Part shown: positions 47,096-57,914 of the stretch, piece by piece
How positions within the stretch are numbered: position 1 is the stretch's first letter
Layout: each line of letters begins with the position of its first letter
NCBI GenBank assembly: GCA_018894105.1
Contig: CM032122.1
Coordinates: 21,549,674-21,613,673 of the forward strand
Reading direction: 5' to 3'
Source: Jacaranda mimosifolia
Taxonomy: Eukaryota; Streptophyta; Magnoliopsida; Lamiales; Bignoniaceae
DNA length: 64,000 bases
Notes under the pieces: generated by a model
What the model saw: only the letters and a program-made list of their open reading frames with translations
Told to the model about the DNA's origin: nothing
Database searches by the model: none
Translations under genes and position numbers: made by a program

Positions 47096-49339
47096 TGAAG
47101 TCACATGTAGCCATAGAATCCAATAATCAAAGCATTAAAAATATAAATTAACTAGGCTACACGTGATAACAAGGATCTAAACGATTTGGTATGAGGATTA
47201 CCTTGTTTTGCTCAAAAACTAAGGAAGCTAGAAGAAAGCTTTTGACTCTTCAAAATTTCCTTCCAGCAGCGCAGCAGAGTAGTGACTAGTTTTCCCTAAT
47301 CAAATGATTTTTGCTTGAGCTGAAAATTTTAATAGAACTTCAAAACACCTTGTTGGATCTACAGTCCAAAATTCAGCTCAATCAAAACTAGGAAAAGTCA
47401 CCCAGAACTGCCTCCAAGTCACTACTAGAAATTGGATCTCCAAAGGCGAGCAATCCATTATCTTACCTCTAACATCAAGATCCACACACTAATCCAATAA
47501 CCTATTCTCCTTAATATTAGTTGGAGAATATAAAGAAGATACACAATGATGAAGGCTTGATTTGGAGGTAGGAGAAGAAAAGAAAGTGAAGCGTCAACAC
47601 ATGATGCAACACTTGAAGATTTGAGGGAAAAGTGGAGAGAATCTAATTCTTCACGCTTGTTGCTAGATTGCCGCCCCTCCTCCCTCTATGTCTATATGTA
47701 GAGTGTGGATGGTGTGATGCCCCTTCCTCAAGGGGTGACAGCCAACTTGGCATAGAAAGTTGGCATTCAATTTGAATTTAAATTTTGGGTGAATTTGCAT
47801 TTCATTTGGAATCTTCATTTCATCCTATGAAATATCATCCAGATAAACTCTAATTCACACCAAATGAACATTTCATTTGAAATTTTCCTCCAAAATTAAT
47901 TCTTCATTTTAATTAAATTAAACTCCTTTAATTTAATTAATTATCTTGACTTAGCTCTTTAAGTCAATTAGCTTAATACTTTAAGCTAGCAATTATTAAC
48001 TTAACCCCTTAAAATAACCTGACCAATTGATAGTCATGTGGCACCAAATAGTTAACTCCTTAATTATTGGTCTTAATTTAACTCTTTAAATTAAATAGAT
48101 CAATTTAACAATTAAATTGATCAAGCCAAAAATGACCATAAAATTTGTGCCAATCAGTCAACCTCCAAATCAATCATATGGGAACTTTTCTAACTCTTAG
48201 AAAATTCCCCTTCATCGCTTGGGATATCACTTGGCTTTTATGTGTGACCTATTAGGTTCTACCATTCATTGAACATGGGCTCACAACTCTTTGTGACTTT
48301 GGAATATCAAATATTCATTTTAGTTTAAACACCTTTAAACTAATCGATTCAATTCAATTAATCTCTATTGATTGAAGAATACTCAATCTCCATAATCGAT
48401 GTCCAACCTCAAGCCCATGGAGCCTAACTAGTTGGCCAAAATTAATGCTTTTAGAGAACCATTATAGCTCTACACGTGCCATGCAAATACAGTCATTTCG
48501 TCTCCTATCTCCAGAAAGAGGCCTAGGGTAAGATATTTGTTGGCTCTCTAATAGTCTCGATATTATGTCTCTATTCTTAATGTTTCATCCCCTTTATGAC
48601 CTCTTCTTTGGAAAACTCATTTTCTAAATTATCATACTACCTTACACAAGAATTTCATGGAATCGATCATTATAGAATACATAGGAGATGTACTCGCCCT
48701 TCACAACAACGAGGAGTCAGATCCCATCTTAGATCTCATAAACCTATATGTCTAAGTAACTCATACCCAATCTCCACTCGAACGACCCGCTACGTGGCTA
48801 GGGAAGAGTCAAAGCATGAGGACCTAAACACAAAGTTACAATAGATCCTCAGGTTACAGGACTAATTATATGCACTAGCATAAGTTGGACAACTTGCCAC
48901 TACCGACTTGGTTCTACGGCTATCTAGTAGATTCTCTGGGTGGGTCTTCAATGCCTTATTCTCTAACAAGAATCCACTAACATGCATTCATATTTCATAT
49001 GACATTGCTCATGAAACGGAGCAATATCCAACTCCTTGGATTAATGCACCGTTAGTGCAAGTTTATCTGAATCTTAGATGCCCTTAGTCTCATAAGACCT
49101 ACGACTTGGAAAGTTTTAAGATCACAATCGTACAAGACTTGTTTCATGATCACCACCGAGTGTGTGACCAAGTCCCGTAGTCTTGTGTGATCTAAGGGCT
49201 TCAACCCAATGCCAGTGAAGTAAATATATGCATAAGATAAAGATGGTCATTTAAAGAATATCATTCAATTAAAATTGTATCACGAGTGAAATTGTTTACA
49301 ATGCCAATCTAATTGGCTTGTGGGGCACAATTTCAACAA
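47096..49339 (-). repeat. Copia-2 5' LTR (right copy, full length)
   Basis: 2244 bp. On the minus strand it begins TGTTGAAATTGTGCCCC and ends ATGTGACTTCA. It contains the 47395-48118 block lost from the other LTR. Confidence 0.85.
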
Positions 49340-49344
49340 TTTTA

Positions 49345-49570
49345 TTCAAATGTAATTCCAATAGAGAAATTAAAGTGTATTCACATCTTAGATTTATTTA
49401 TGTCAATCACCTAAAAAAGTTTAAACCAAATTATCCTTTTCTATTGGCTCAGGAAGCATAACAAGTATATCATACAAGTTTTTCATCAATGAAAGAAGAT
49501 AAGTGTGATTGGCATGATGTCTGCAAAATAAAAGCAAGAAGCAGAATGATATATCCTCTTTAATAATGCA
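49345..49570 (+). pseudogene. DUF4216-like fragment, part 2
   Basis: Just right of copia-2 the plus strand reads LFKCNSNREIKVYSH, then YPFLLAQEA, a stop, and QVYHTSFSSMKEDKCDWHDV. This fits the continuation of DUF4216 (lFkC-W, then dPFvLAsqa-QVfYv, then W-vV-k-k-R). It takes up where 41474 stopped, with about one base of frame disagreement at the junction. The gene is thus one CACTA exon split by copia-2. Confidence 0.55.
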
Positions 49571-49672
49571 AAACCAAACTCCCTAATAGAGTATTCAAGC
49601 TCCATCCAAGAAGAAAGCTTGTCACCAACTATTTAGACTCTAATCACATTTGGCCTTAATCAACCAAGTCGC

Positions 49673-49945
49673 TTGGTGGATTCTCATGCAGATCTAGTAG
49701 AAATATGCATTGAGGAAATCCAATGTGATCCAAATCCTTCGACAAGAAGAAATGAATTGGAGGGAAAAATACAAGAGATTGATGAGGAAGAAGAACTTAA
49801 AGATTCTGATTCAACTAGCAGTCATGAGATGAATTGTGATAATTTAATATTGTATTGCATTGTAATGAACATATGCTTTTTTATATATTATACTACTTCT
49901 TATGTCATAGACTTTCCTATATTATTCTTTAGGGAATTGCCTTAA
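49673..49945 (+). pseudogene. Acidic C-terminal piece, probably of the same CACTA transposase gene
   Basis: A 90-codon ORF whose first 60 residues are acidic (EEIQCDPNPSTRRNELEGK, then EIDEEEELKDSDSTSS). TNP2-type proteins often end in an acidic tail after DUF4216, and the position and strand agree. The hydrophobic residues after about 63 look like read-through into non-coding DNA. No specific domain is recognised. Confidence 0.3.
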
Positions 49946-50433
49946 TATTTTTTAGCTCTTTGTAATTGACATTTTTAATATAGAGGATTTGAATGCAATA
50001 CTTCTTTTGTAATTGAATGGAATGAATTTCTTATGTTTTATAAAATAGAATACATATTTTATGGAATGCAATGCTTATACAATGGAAAGTATATACATAT
50101 ATTTTACATTTTCTCTCACGGGTTTTCTCTTGGTAACATACCTTTTTACTTCAGATTTTATCGTATAAAGTATCAAGAAACATACTACAAAAGGCCCCAT
50201 ATACTAGTAGTACTAAACATGAGAAATGTACCATAGGTTGTAATTAATGACAAAAATATGTCTACAATCTTTGTCCGTAAGTGGTAATAAAATTAGAAAA
50301 AGAGCAATCCAAGTTGGCTAGGATCCGATAACTATGATTTTGACTTAACATCCGATACCCCTTAAAAAGTTGACATGTATATAAATGATTCTTCTAAACC
50401 ATTAACAATTAAGTTCATTTACTAATTTACTAA
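49946..50433. other. AT-rich DNA; partly the dispersed repeat seen at 24.7 and 25.6 kb
   Basis: 50325-50420 loosely matches 24700-24800 and 25600-25700 (a TCCGAYA-type start, GTTGACATGTATATAAATGATT, then TTCTAAA). No right end of the split CACTA element was found. Confidence 0.4.
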
Positions 50434-50542
50434 TACTGAGTGGCTTGTGGCCCAACGGCATAAATCTCCCACATCATGTGGGAGGTCAGGAGTTATAGCC
50501 CAAATTGACTCTTGATGTGCGTATGTATAAATAAAAAAAAGT
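50434..50542 (+). mobile_element. tRNA-derived SINE with 11-bp target duplication
   Basis: A 109-bp unit lies between perfect direct repeats TAATTTACTAA (50423-50433 and 50543-50553). It has a box A-like TGGCCCAACGG (50449-50459) and a weaker box B-like GGAGTTATAGCC about 40 bp downstream, the internal RNA polymerase III promoter layout of tRNA-type SINEs, and ends in an A-rich tail (ATAAATAAAAAAAA). It contains a small palindrome (CTCCCACATCATGTGGGAG) that could form a stem. It depends on a partner LINE for movement. It may be shorter than its full-length family member. Confidence 0.8.
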
Positions 50543-50553
50543 TAATTTACTAA

Positions 50554-50979
50554 ATTATCATTTTCTAATTATATTAAAGTAAAATGATTTTAAATGTACA
50601 ATATCTAAGTAATCCTTATTCAAATGTCTTCCAAATGAACCAATACCCACCTCACGCACAACACCAATATAATCATATACTCGTGCATCATGCCAAAAGA
50701 CTTCTTAGATTACGCTTGTAATTTTATTATGAAAATTCATCGAACACCTTTAAGGTAATCTCTATTTTGCTGCAATCACAATTCTTTTGTAATTATATTC
50801 ATGCAGGTTTTCAAGCCCTATGTACAACTCAAGCACCACCTGAAATCCCTTGTTAAGTATGCAAACAGAATTATGGAAATGGTGTACATTAAGATCATAA
50901 ATCTTGACTATTTTAAAAGTCCTCTTTTAAATTCATTTCTCCCATTGTCATTCGCATTTCATTTCACCATCTCTTTCAG
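50554..50979. other. AT-rich spacer
   Basis: No gene or family recognised. The ORF 50801-50992 runs into the copia-3 LTR and is chance. Confidence 0.4.
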
Positions 50980-51270
50980 TGTCTTACTATAATATATTTC
51001 ATAAGAATATTGTAATTTCTCTTTCCATTCTATTAGGCTCTAGTCAACATATAGATTATTAGCTATTAGATTCCTTTATTCTTTTTGTTAGCATCAGCAA
51101 TTAGTTAGGGATTTATTTTTTGCTTTATGTGACCATGGCTCCCATGCATGCTGTATATATATTCTCATATAATATTAATTCAATAAAACACAAAATTATT
51201 TTCCTTCATATGCTTTGGTTCAGCTTCAAGGCTCCTTCATTTTCTTTTCTCTGTTTGTAATTCCAATTTA
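50980..51270 (+). repeat. Copia-3 5' LTR
   Basis: From TGTCTTACTATAATATATTTC to GTAATTCCAATTTAAA. TATATATA near 51163 is the probable TATA box. Confidence 0.85.
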
Positions 51271-51274
51271 AATA

Positions 51275-51286
51275 TGGTATCAGCAG
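51275..51286 (+). other. Copia-3 primer binding site
   Basis: TGGTATCAGCAG, 4 bp after the LTR: TGGTATCAG matches the initiator tRNA-Met complement. Confidence 0.75.
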
Positions 51287-51363
51287 TATATCCCTCCCTT
51301 CCACTTTAATCTTCCCCACCCCTTCATTTTCCTTTATTCTTTTCTCCTATGCTCCTTTCTCCA

Positions 51364-52270
51364 ATGGCTGCTCCCGCTTGGGAAAATCCCATAAGCCAAC
51401 ACTTCATTCATCACAGTGATAGTCTGGGCCTCGTCCTCACCTCTCAGCCTCACCAAGGAGATAACTATGCCTCCTAGAATAGGTCCATGGTCATTGCTCT
51501 CTTTGTAAAAAACAAACTAGGTTTTATCGACAGGTCCATTCCTAGGCCTCCCATTACATAAGTTTCTCTTCTCCAGGCCTGGCATCGAAGCAACAATATT
51601 GTCATTAGTTAGCTTCAGATAAAAACCTTATGGGAAGAACTCTTTAACTTTCTGCCATCTTGTACTTGTGGGCTCTGTTCTTATGGTGGTTTGAAAAACC
51701 TTGGTTCTCACTTCTAGTCCGAGTATGTTATGAGTTTTTTAATGGGTCTTAATGATTCTTATTCTTATATTCAAGGTCAAATTTTAATGTTGGATCCTCT
51801 AACCACAATCAACAAGGTTTTCTCCTTGGTGGCTCAAGAAGAAAGGCAACGCCATCTTGGTGTTCTTGCCCCCAATTCGTCTAATATTAACAACGCCATG
51901 GCTTTTCATGTGAAACACTTCCCCCAAAAACAACCCACTTGGCAGCCTCCTCACCCACGCCCTCCCTTCTGTACCCACTGCAATATTCACGGCCATACTA
52001 TAGAGAAATGGTATAAAATTCATAGCTACCCTCCTGATTTTAAACCTAAACAACGACCATCTCATCCTACCCCATCACCACCACCTCAAGTTCACCAACT
52101 TTCCACTGATAACCTTCCTTCTACCCATTTTGCCAATAATTCCTTCAACATCTCAATGAGGCACAGTACCGACAACTTCTCAACTTCGTCTGGTCCCAAC
52201 CTCCACCTCTATCGACTTTCGCTGATCATATTCGTCCCACTACTGCTACTACAGGTATATCTCTTTTCAT
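51364..52270 (+). pseudogene. Copia-3 gag relic
   Basis: From ATG 51364 the frame reads MAAPAWENPISQHFIHHSD, then LTSQPHQGDNYAS and a TAG where Trp is expected, NRSMVIALFVKNKLGFIDRS and PRPP, the start of the copia gag group with Retrotran_gag_3-like sequence. Two further stops follow. From 51730 it is open: SFLMGLNDSYSYIQGQIL, then INKVFSLVAQEERQR, and a knuckle-like CTHCNIHGHTIEKWYKIHSYP in which the last Cys of CCHC is Trp. The long ORF to 52425 leaves the true frame after about 52200. Confidence 0.8.
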
Positions 52271-52295
52271 TAATAACCTCCACCCTTCACCCAAT

Positions 52296-53690
52296 GCTTA
52301 GATCATTGACTCAGGCGCCACCACTCATATTTGTGCCAATATTTATGCTTTCACTTCCATCACACCTATCAATCATTGCCACGTTAATCTGCCAAATCAG
52401 ACCTCCATTCCAGCTAATTTTATAGGGACAGTATCCTTGGAGAATGGTCTTACTTTACATCATGTTTTTTTCATTCCTAAAGTCCATCACATTCTTATCT
52501 CTATTAGTTTCCTTCTTAATGATTCATCACTCACTGTTTCTTTTTCTTCTGCTGACTGTCTTATTCAGGACTTACTGAGCCGGAGGATGATTGGCAAGGG
52601 TAGTAACCTTGGGGTATCTATATTCTGTCTGTCTTTCCCTCTATCCCTCCATTCTCTATCAACTCTATCACTGTGGATACTTGACATCAACGATTGGGCC
52701 ACCCTTCTTTCCACTGCCTTGCCGCCATGAAAACCTTACTATACCTAGATTATACTTCTTGTAATAACAATACTCCTTGCTATGTTTGCCTCCTCATAAA
52801 GCAGTGACAGCTGCCTTTTGTTTCCAACAATCATCGAACATCTTCCTATTTTGAGTTAATACATGTTGACATTTGGAGCCCTTTTCACACTATTGTTGAT
52901 ATGGGACATCATTATTTTCTTACATTGGTCGATGATCACAGTAGATTTACATGGTTTTTTTCTTAAAACTGAAATCTAATACCTCAAGTATCATCCCATG
53001 ATTTTACAATGTGATGTATACTCAATTTAATGCCAAAATCAAGGCCTTCCAAACTAATAATGCCAAGGAATTTGACTTCACTAACTTTTTCTCCCAACAT
53101 GGCATCTTACACCAATTATCTTGTGTCGAATGCCTGCAATAAAATTCTGTTGTCGAACAAAAACACCAGCATCTGTTAAACGTTGTTCGCGCCCTCTATT
53201 TCCAAGCCCGTATCCCCTTAATCTTTTGGAAAGAATGTGTTCTCACCACCACATATCTTATTAATCGCACTCCATCACTTTTCTTGGGCCATAAAACACC
53301 TTATGAAATCCTTTACAATGCTCCACCCAACTATTCTCACTTGCACGTTTTTGGGTGTCTTGCTTTCATTTCAACCATTCCCAGTCAACGTACTAAATTT
53401 ACTCCATAAGCTCGTCTGTGTGTGTTCCTTGGTTATCCCCACAGCAATAAAGGCTACAAGCTATATGATGTGCTCCACAAATAGCTGCTCATATCTCTTG
53501 ATGTCATTTTCCATGAGACAATATTCCCTTACCACACCTTACCATCTTCTCATATCGAAATTGATCATTTTCCTCGTATCAGTTTGCCTGTTCCACTTTC
53601 TACTATCGAAACTCCCTCACCAAGTCTCTCTAGCACATCCCCTCCTCTTCATCACTCATCTCAGCCTCACATACCCCATCTTACCTGACT
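52296..53690 (+). pseudogene. Copia-3 protease and integrase relic
   Basis: IIDSGATTHICANIYAF from 52300 is the protease active site. HHVFFIPKVHHILISISFLL follows. The QRLGHPS pre-integrase motif is near 52690. Integrase core pieces are HVDIWSPF and GHHYFLTLVDDHSRFTWFF (52860-52960), a degraded F-x-T-N-N-A-K-E-F block near 53050, and LINRTPS with [11 protein letters not shown] (53258-53315), then [10 protein letters not shown] and LGYPHSNKGYKLYD. The two Asp and the Glu region of the D,D-35-E triad are recognisable, but stops and shifts are frequent. The open frame 53237-53692 is out of register with this reading. Confidence 0.8.
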
Positions 53691-53799
53691 GATTTTCATC
53701 TCTGTAATCTGTCCCATACCCTTTCCACTTCGATAGCCCATCCTCTTTCCAAGCACATTTCATATAAATCCCTGTCTTCTGGCCATAAACATTTCACTC

Positions 53800-54580
53800 A
53801 CAATGTTTCATCTAGCCCTGAGCCATGTTCCTACATTGAAGCTATTCATTGTCCCCATTGGAAGGATGCCATTAGAGCTGAACTTGATGCTATGGATTCT
53901 AACAAAACTTGGTCTATTGTTCCGTTCCCCGCAGGTAAACGATCTATCGGTTGCAAGTGGGTTTTCAAGACTAAGCTCTGCTCTGATGGTTCTATTGAGC
54001 ACCACAAGGCTCTGCTGGTTGCCAAAAGTTATAAGCAACAAGAGGGTGTGGACTTTCTTGATACTTTCTCTCCATAGCAAACTTGGTCGCTAATAAAATG
54101 CTTCTTGCCTTGGCCGCCAGTCAGCACTGGCATCTCTTTCAATTAGACGTCAGTAATGCCTTCTTGAACGATGATTTATTTGAGGAGGTATTCATGGATA
54201 TTCCATCGGGTTACAACAGCTCTTATTCTCGTCATCATACTACTAAGATGGTTTGTAAACTACATAAATCAATTTATAGTTTGAGACAAGCCTCGTGACA
54301 ATGGTTTGCAAAGTTCTCGAATTCATTTATCCAATTTGGATTCAAATAGGCACATTCTGATTACTCCTTGTTTACTAAGGGTACGGGGTCTTCTTTCATT
54401 GCACTCCTAGTGTATATTGATGATATCGTTCTTATCGGGCCCTCCCTTTCAATGGTTAACTCTGTTAAATCTCATCCTAGTCGCTTATTCAAATTGAGGG
54501 ACTTGGGCCAACTCATATATTTTCTTGGATTGGAGATAGCTTGATTGTCTACTGGACTTGTGATCTCTAAGTGCCACTAT
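53800..54580 (+). pseudogene. Copia-3 reverse transcriptase relic
   Basis: AIRAELDAMDSNKTWSIV (53871-53925) opens the domain, then GCKWVFKTKLCSDGSIEHHK (a KAR-LVAKGY block near 54010, altered), a stop at 54076, a frame change, LFQLDVSNAFLNDDLFEEVF (54137-54196), VCKLHKSIYSLRQAS, and LVYIDDIVLIG (54409-54441), the intact Y-I-D-D catalytic box. LKDLGQLIYFLGLEI-like text follows. Confidence 0.85.
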
Positions 54581-55330
54581 GCCCTCTAATAGCTTGAGGA
54601 TATCGGGTTTCTCGACTGCAAATCTTTTGCAATCCCTATGCATCCCCATGTCCAAATTTCTTGCACTTATGGAGATCTCTTATCCTATCCTTCTCAATAT
54701 CGCACCCTTATAGGCCATCTTCTGTATCTCACTGTTTCCCGCCTAGATATCACCTTTACGATTCATTGTCTCAGTCAATTTTGGGCTCAACCGCAACTTC
54801 CTTACCTCTATGCGGCACCTTATCTCCTCCGCTATTTAAAAGAAAGCCCTGAACAAGGTCTTTTCTTCTTTGTATCATCTTCAACTCAACTACGAGCCTT
54901 TGCCGATGCCGATTGGGCCTCCTGCAAGGATACTAGAAAGTCTATCATGGGATTTTACATTTTTCTTGGTGATTCCTTGATTTCTTGGCATTCCAAGAAA
55001 TAGTCCACTGTCTCCAGGTCCTCCGCAAAGGCAGAATATAGAGCATTGACTTCCATTGCGAGTGAGCTCTTTGGTTGCACCAGTTGCTTTTAGATTTTGG
55101 CTTTACGTCCAGTTTACCAAGCTTATTATTTTGTGATAATAAGGTTGCCGTTCATATTGCTTCAAACCCTATCTTCCATGAACGAACTAAGCACATCAAC
55201 GTGGATTGTCACTTCACTCTGGAAAAATTTACTTTTGGCTTAATTAAGCTTCTTCTCGTTCGCTCACATCACTAACTTGCCGATATCTTCACCAAACCCC
55301 TTGCTCGAGGTCCCCTCCATGATCTCACTT
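54581..55330 (+). pseudogene. Copia-3 RNase H relic
   Basis: Open 54638-55003: LIGHLLYLTVSRLDITFTIH, then FADADWASCKDTRKSIMGFY (catalytic D-A-D-W intact) and SWHSKK, a stop replacing Q or K, SRSSAKAEYRAL (catalytic Glu), and from 55075 CDNKVAVHIASNPIFHERTK with HINVDCHF. The D-x-x-T-K-P-L end is near 55280. Confidence 0.85.
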
Positions 55331-55374
55331 CCAAGATGGCTATAAAAGACATTTACAGTCCCTCTTGAGGGGCA

Positions 55375-55670
55375 TCTTACTACAATATATTTCATAAGAA
55401 TATTATATTTTCTCTTTCCATTCTATTAGGACCTAGTCTACATATAGATAATTAGATATCAGATTCCTTTATTCTTTTTGCTAGCGTCAGCAATTAGTTA
55501 GGGATTTGTTTTTTACTTTATGTGATGCATGACTCCCATGTATGTTGTATATATATATATATTCTCATGTACTATTCATTCAATAACACAAAATTATTTT
55601 CCTTCATATGCTTTGGTTCAGCTTCAAGGCTCTTTCGTTTTCTTTTCTCTATCTGTAATTTTAGTTTACA
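55375..55670 (+). repeat. Copia-3 3' LTR
   Basis: From TCTTACTACAATATATTTC to GTAATTTTAGTTTACA. It aligns with 50980-51270 and has a longer TA run (55547-55560). Confidence 0.87.
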
Positions 55671-57135
55671 ATACAATGGCCATGACATAGAGTACCTTTC
55701 TCTTCCATATATTTCTTTTTCCTTTGGCCATAGCATCAAGCTCCACCTATGACCTATTGAAAATCAAGAGTATTTTTCCAATTGATGGTTGGCGAACTGG
55801 GGTTCAGTCAGCGGCAAGAAGAAAGACGATTGCGGCAATGAAGAAGATGAAGTGAAAAACTGTTGCTCTAGTTGGTGGTGGAGGAAATTGGTCTCAGCAA
55901 GGGGAAGGTTTTTTAGAGATGGAGAAAATGAAGAAAAAGTTCAATATTTTTTAAGAATGAAATAGGGTCAGTGGCAGTGGTACCAACAGTAAGAGGGGAT
56001 GGTGAAAAAGATGAAGAAAAGCTGGGAGGGGTGCGAAGAAGATGAAGAAAAGCTATTTATTTTAATTCTTCGAAAAGGGCATATATGAACATTACACATG
56101 TAAAATTGAAGGCCCAATTGCAAATTTTAGTTGTTTACTCTTTCCATTTGGATACCTTGAGTAATTATTTTGAAGATCTAAGAAGTCATCGACCATTTAA
56201 TATTTTATAGGGTGTTTTCAACTAATTATGTATTTTACAAGAGGGTTATTTGCAATTCTCCCTTTTAATTTTCATTAATTTCTTCCTTCTTTGACCATTC
56301 GATTCTTGAAAGTAAATGGTCCAAATTAATCATACTTACATATTTATAAATATATGCCTCCATCACTCAACCTATCCCCCACCCCCCCCAACTATTCCTG
56401 CAAACTGGTTAGACCTGACCAAATCATCTAGCCAGATCCGGCTAGGTCTGGCCGTCAACCATTCGGGTCAGCCACATCTTGCCATGGCGGCCGACAACTT
56501 TCTTTTTTTGAAAAAAAAATTATATTTATATATATACACACTTTCTACACACATATATATCATGTATATACACACACATATGTATATATATTTTTTGGTT
56601 TTTTTTTTTGCCGTTGTCATGACCATCGATTTTTTTCACAACGGCCATGGCTACTGCCGCTGTTTTTTATGGCTCACCATGTACAGTGTTTTTCCCTAAT
56701 GGCCATGGCCATAGGTTTTTAAGGCCAGCCATGGCGGCCCATAGGGGTAGGGTTGGGGAAGGTGGGAGTTAGGATTTTAGTAATATATTAATTTTTTTTT
56801 ATTCATATGTATATATGTAATATATACAACATTATATAATATAACATACTATTATAGATAAATATCTTTTATAATTTTTTATAACTATAATTTAATCTAG
56901 ACCATTGAATTTTAAAAAATAAATCAAACGGCTATTAGGGGTATAATGTATTTTTATATTAAAAAATCCTTAAAAACTTGCATATAAATGTGCGTGAGCT
57001 TCAGTAACACCCATAAGTTGGTATGTTGCATGATTTTAAAAATGACAAGTAGCATATTTGTTTTTTTTTCCAACAGGGAATAAATCACCATAACCATATT
57101 TGACAAGGGTTGAATTAAATTTTCCTATTTTTCAC
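55671..57135. other. Gene-free region between copia-3 and the hairpin
   Basis: A GAAGAAGATGAAG-rich stretch near 55810-56050 and repeated GGCCATGGC-type words near 56480-56740 stand out. (TA/CA)n runs lie at 56525-56590. The ORF 56316-56699 is a read-through of simple sequence and has no signature. Confidence 0.4.
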
Positions 57136-57195
57136 AGTACAAACTCTACAATATTTAAGGTTGCTAGATGACCCATACATTGTAGAGTTTGTACT
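57136..57195. repeat. Perfect 17-bp inverted repeat (hairpin)
   Basis: AGTACAAACTCTACAAT at 57136-57152 is exactly mirrored by ATTGTAGAGTTTGTACT at 57179-57195, with a 26-base loop. It might be the ends of a very short MITE or a stable RNA hairpin. No target duplication is evident. Confidence 0.7.
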
Positions 57196-57914
57196 AAATC
57201 CTTTTAATCATATTGTCTTAATTTGAATCCTTTATTATATATGCTATATATTTATAAAATAAAATAAGACATAAAATAGAAATAAGACAAAGGATGTAAA
57301 CTGGTTTTGATCTTAATATTATTAGTTGCACAAGACATACGAAATTGGAACATACACACATTAATTAGTAAGAAATAGTGGTTTTAATAAACAAGACTTT
57401 TGTTCTGTTTGTCGAATGATTCGACTGCTATATAATATAAATTGACAGCATTATCATTGCATTATCACATCCACTTTGTCTGGGGAAAAATCCATTGATC
57501 AAATGCCCTTAGGAGCTTTTACTTCAGTAAATTCTTGCTGGACATTAACAGTAGTGATAATTTGGTGGACAAAATTTGTGACGTATTTTCTGTTTTTAAA
57601 TATAGCCATTGAACAAAATTGAGGGTGGAGGTGGCAACACAAGTGGTCTAACTTGTTACTTTCCACAAGAAAAATAGAAGGTCAAAAAAAGTATAACATT
57701 AAGTTTTAAAAAACAAGTAATAATATAAAAATTTCCAGTAATTCATTAAGTGACAATGATATTTTTTTTGTAACTTATAATATTTTTTTAGTGATAATAA
57801 TTTTTATTTTGTCATAATATGATTTAATACTGACAAAGTTAGTATTTTGATTTGTCACTAATTGTCAATGATGACACTTAAGCACAATGATAAGGATAGA
57901 GAATTGTTTATGAG
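57196..57914. other. AT-rich spacer before the Tat-type element
   Basis: No gene or repeat family recognised. 57700-57900 has scattered TTGTCACTAAT/AGTGATAAT words but no CACTA end. Confidence 0.35.

Larger units (their letters stand above)
41475..49339 (-). mobile_element. Copia-2: minus-strand Ty1/copia element, internally deleted
   Basis: Direct repeats at 41475-43003 and 47096-49339 start TGAAGTCACATG on the plus strand and end (minus-strand start) in TATTGGAATAGTGC and TGTTGAAATTGTGC. The left copy lacks about 715 bp present in the right one. Between them, on the minus strand, lie a long leader, gag with a zinc knuckle, protease, a pre-integrase stub and RNase H; most of integrase and reverse transcriptase is missing. 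TTTTA at 41470-41474 and 49340-49344 is the probable 5-bp target duplication. The element splits a DUF4216-like exon. Confidence 0.85.
50980..55670 (+). mobile_element. Copia-3: Ty1/copia element with all domains, decayed
   Basis: Short LTRs (about 290-297 bp; 50980-51270 and 55375-55670) flank a 4.1-kb interior with gag, protease, integrase, reverse transcriptase and RNase H in copia order on the plus strand. The primer site TGGTATCAGCAG (51275-51286) and a CTTGAGGGGCA purine tract before the 3' LTR are present. The frame is interrupted repeatedly. No convincing 5-bp target duplication is seen (TTCAG against ATACA). Confidence 0.88.

Noticed and set aside
50434..50542. A tRNA gene
   Set aside because: Only box A and B resemblance; no cloverleaf. 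The A-rich tail and target duplication make it a SINE.
56316..56699. 127-codon ORF after copia-3
   Set aside because: Built of simple repeats and GGCCATGGC words; no signature.
57700..57900. CACTA-like subterminal words (TTGTCACTAAT, AGTGATAAT)
   Set aside because: Too few, no terminal CACTA sequence nearby.
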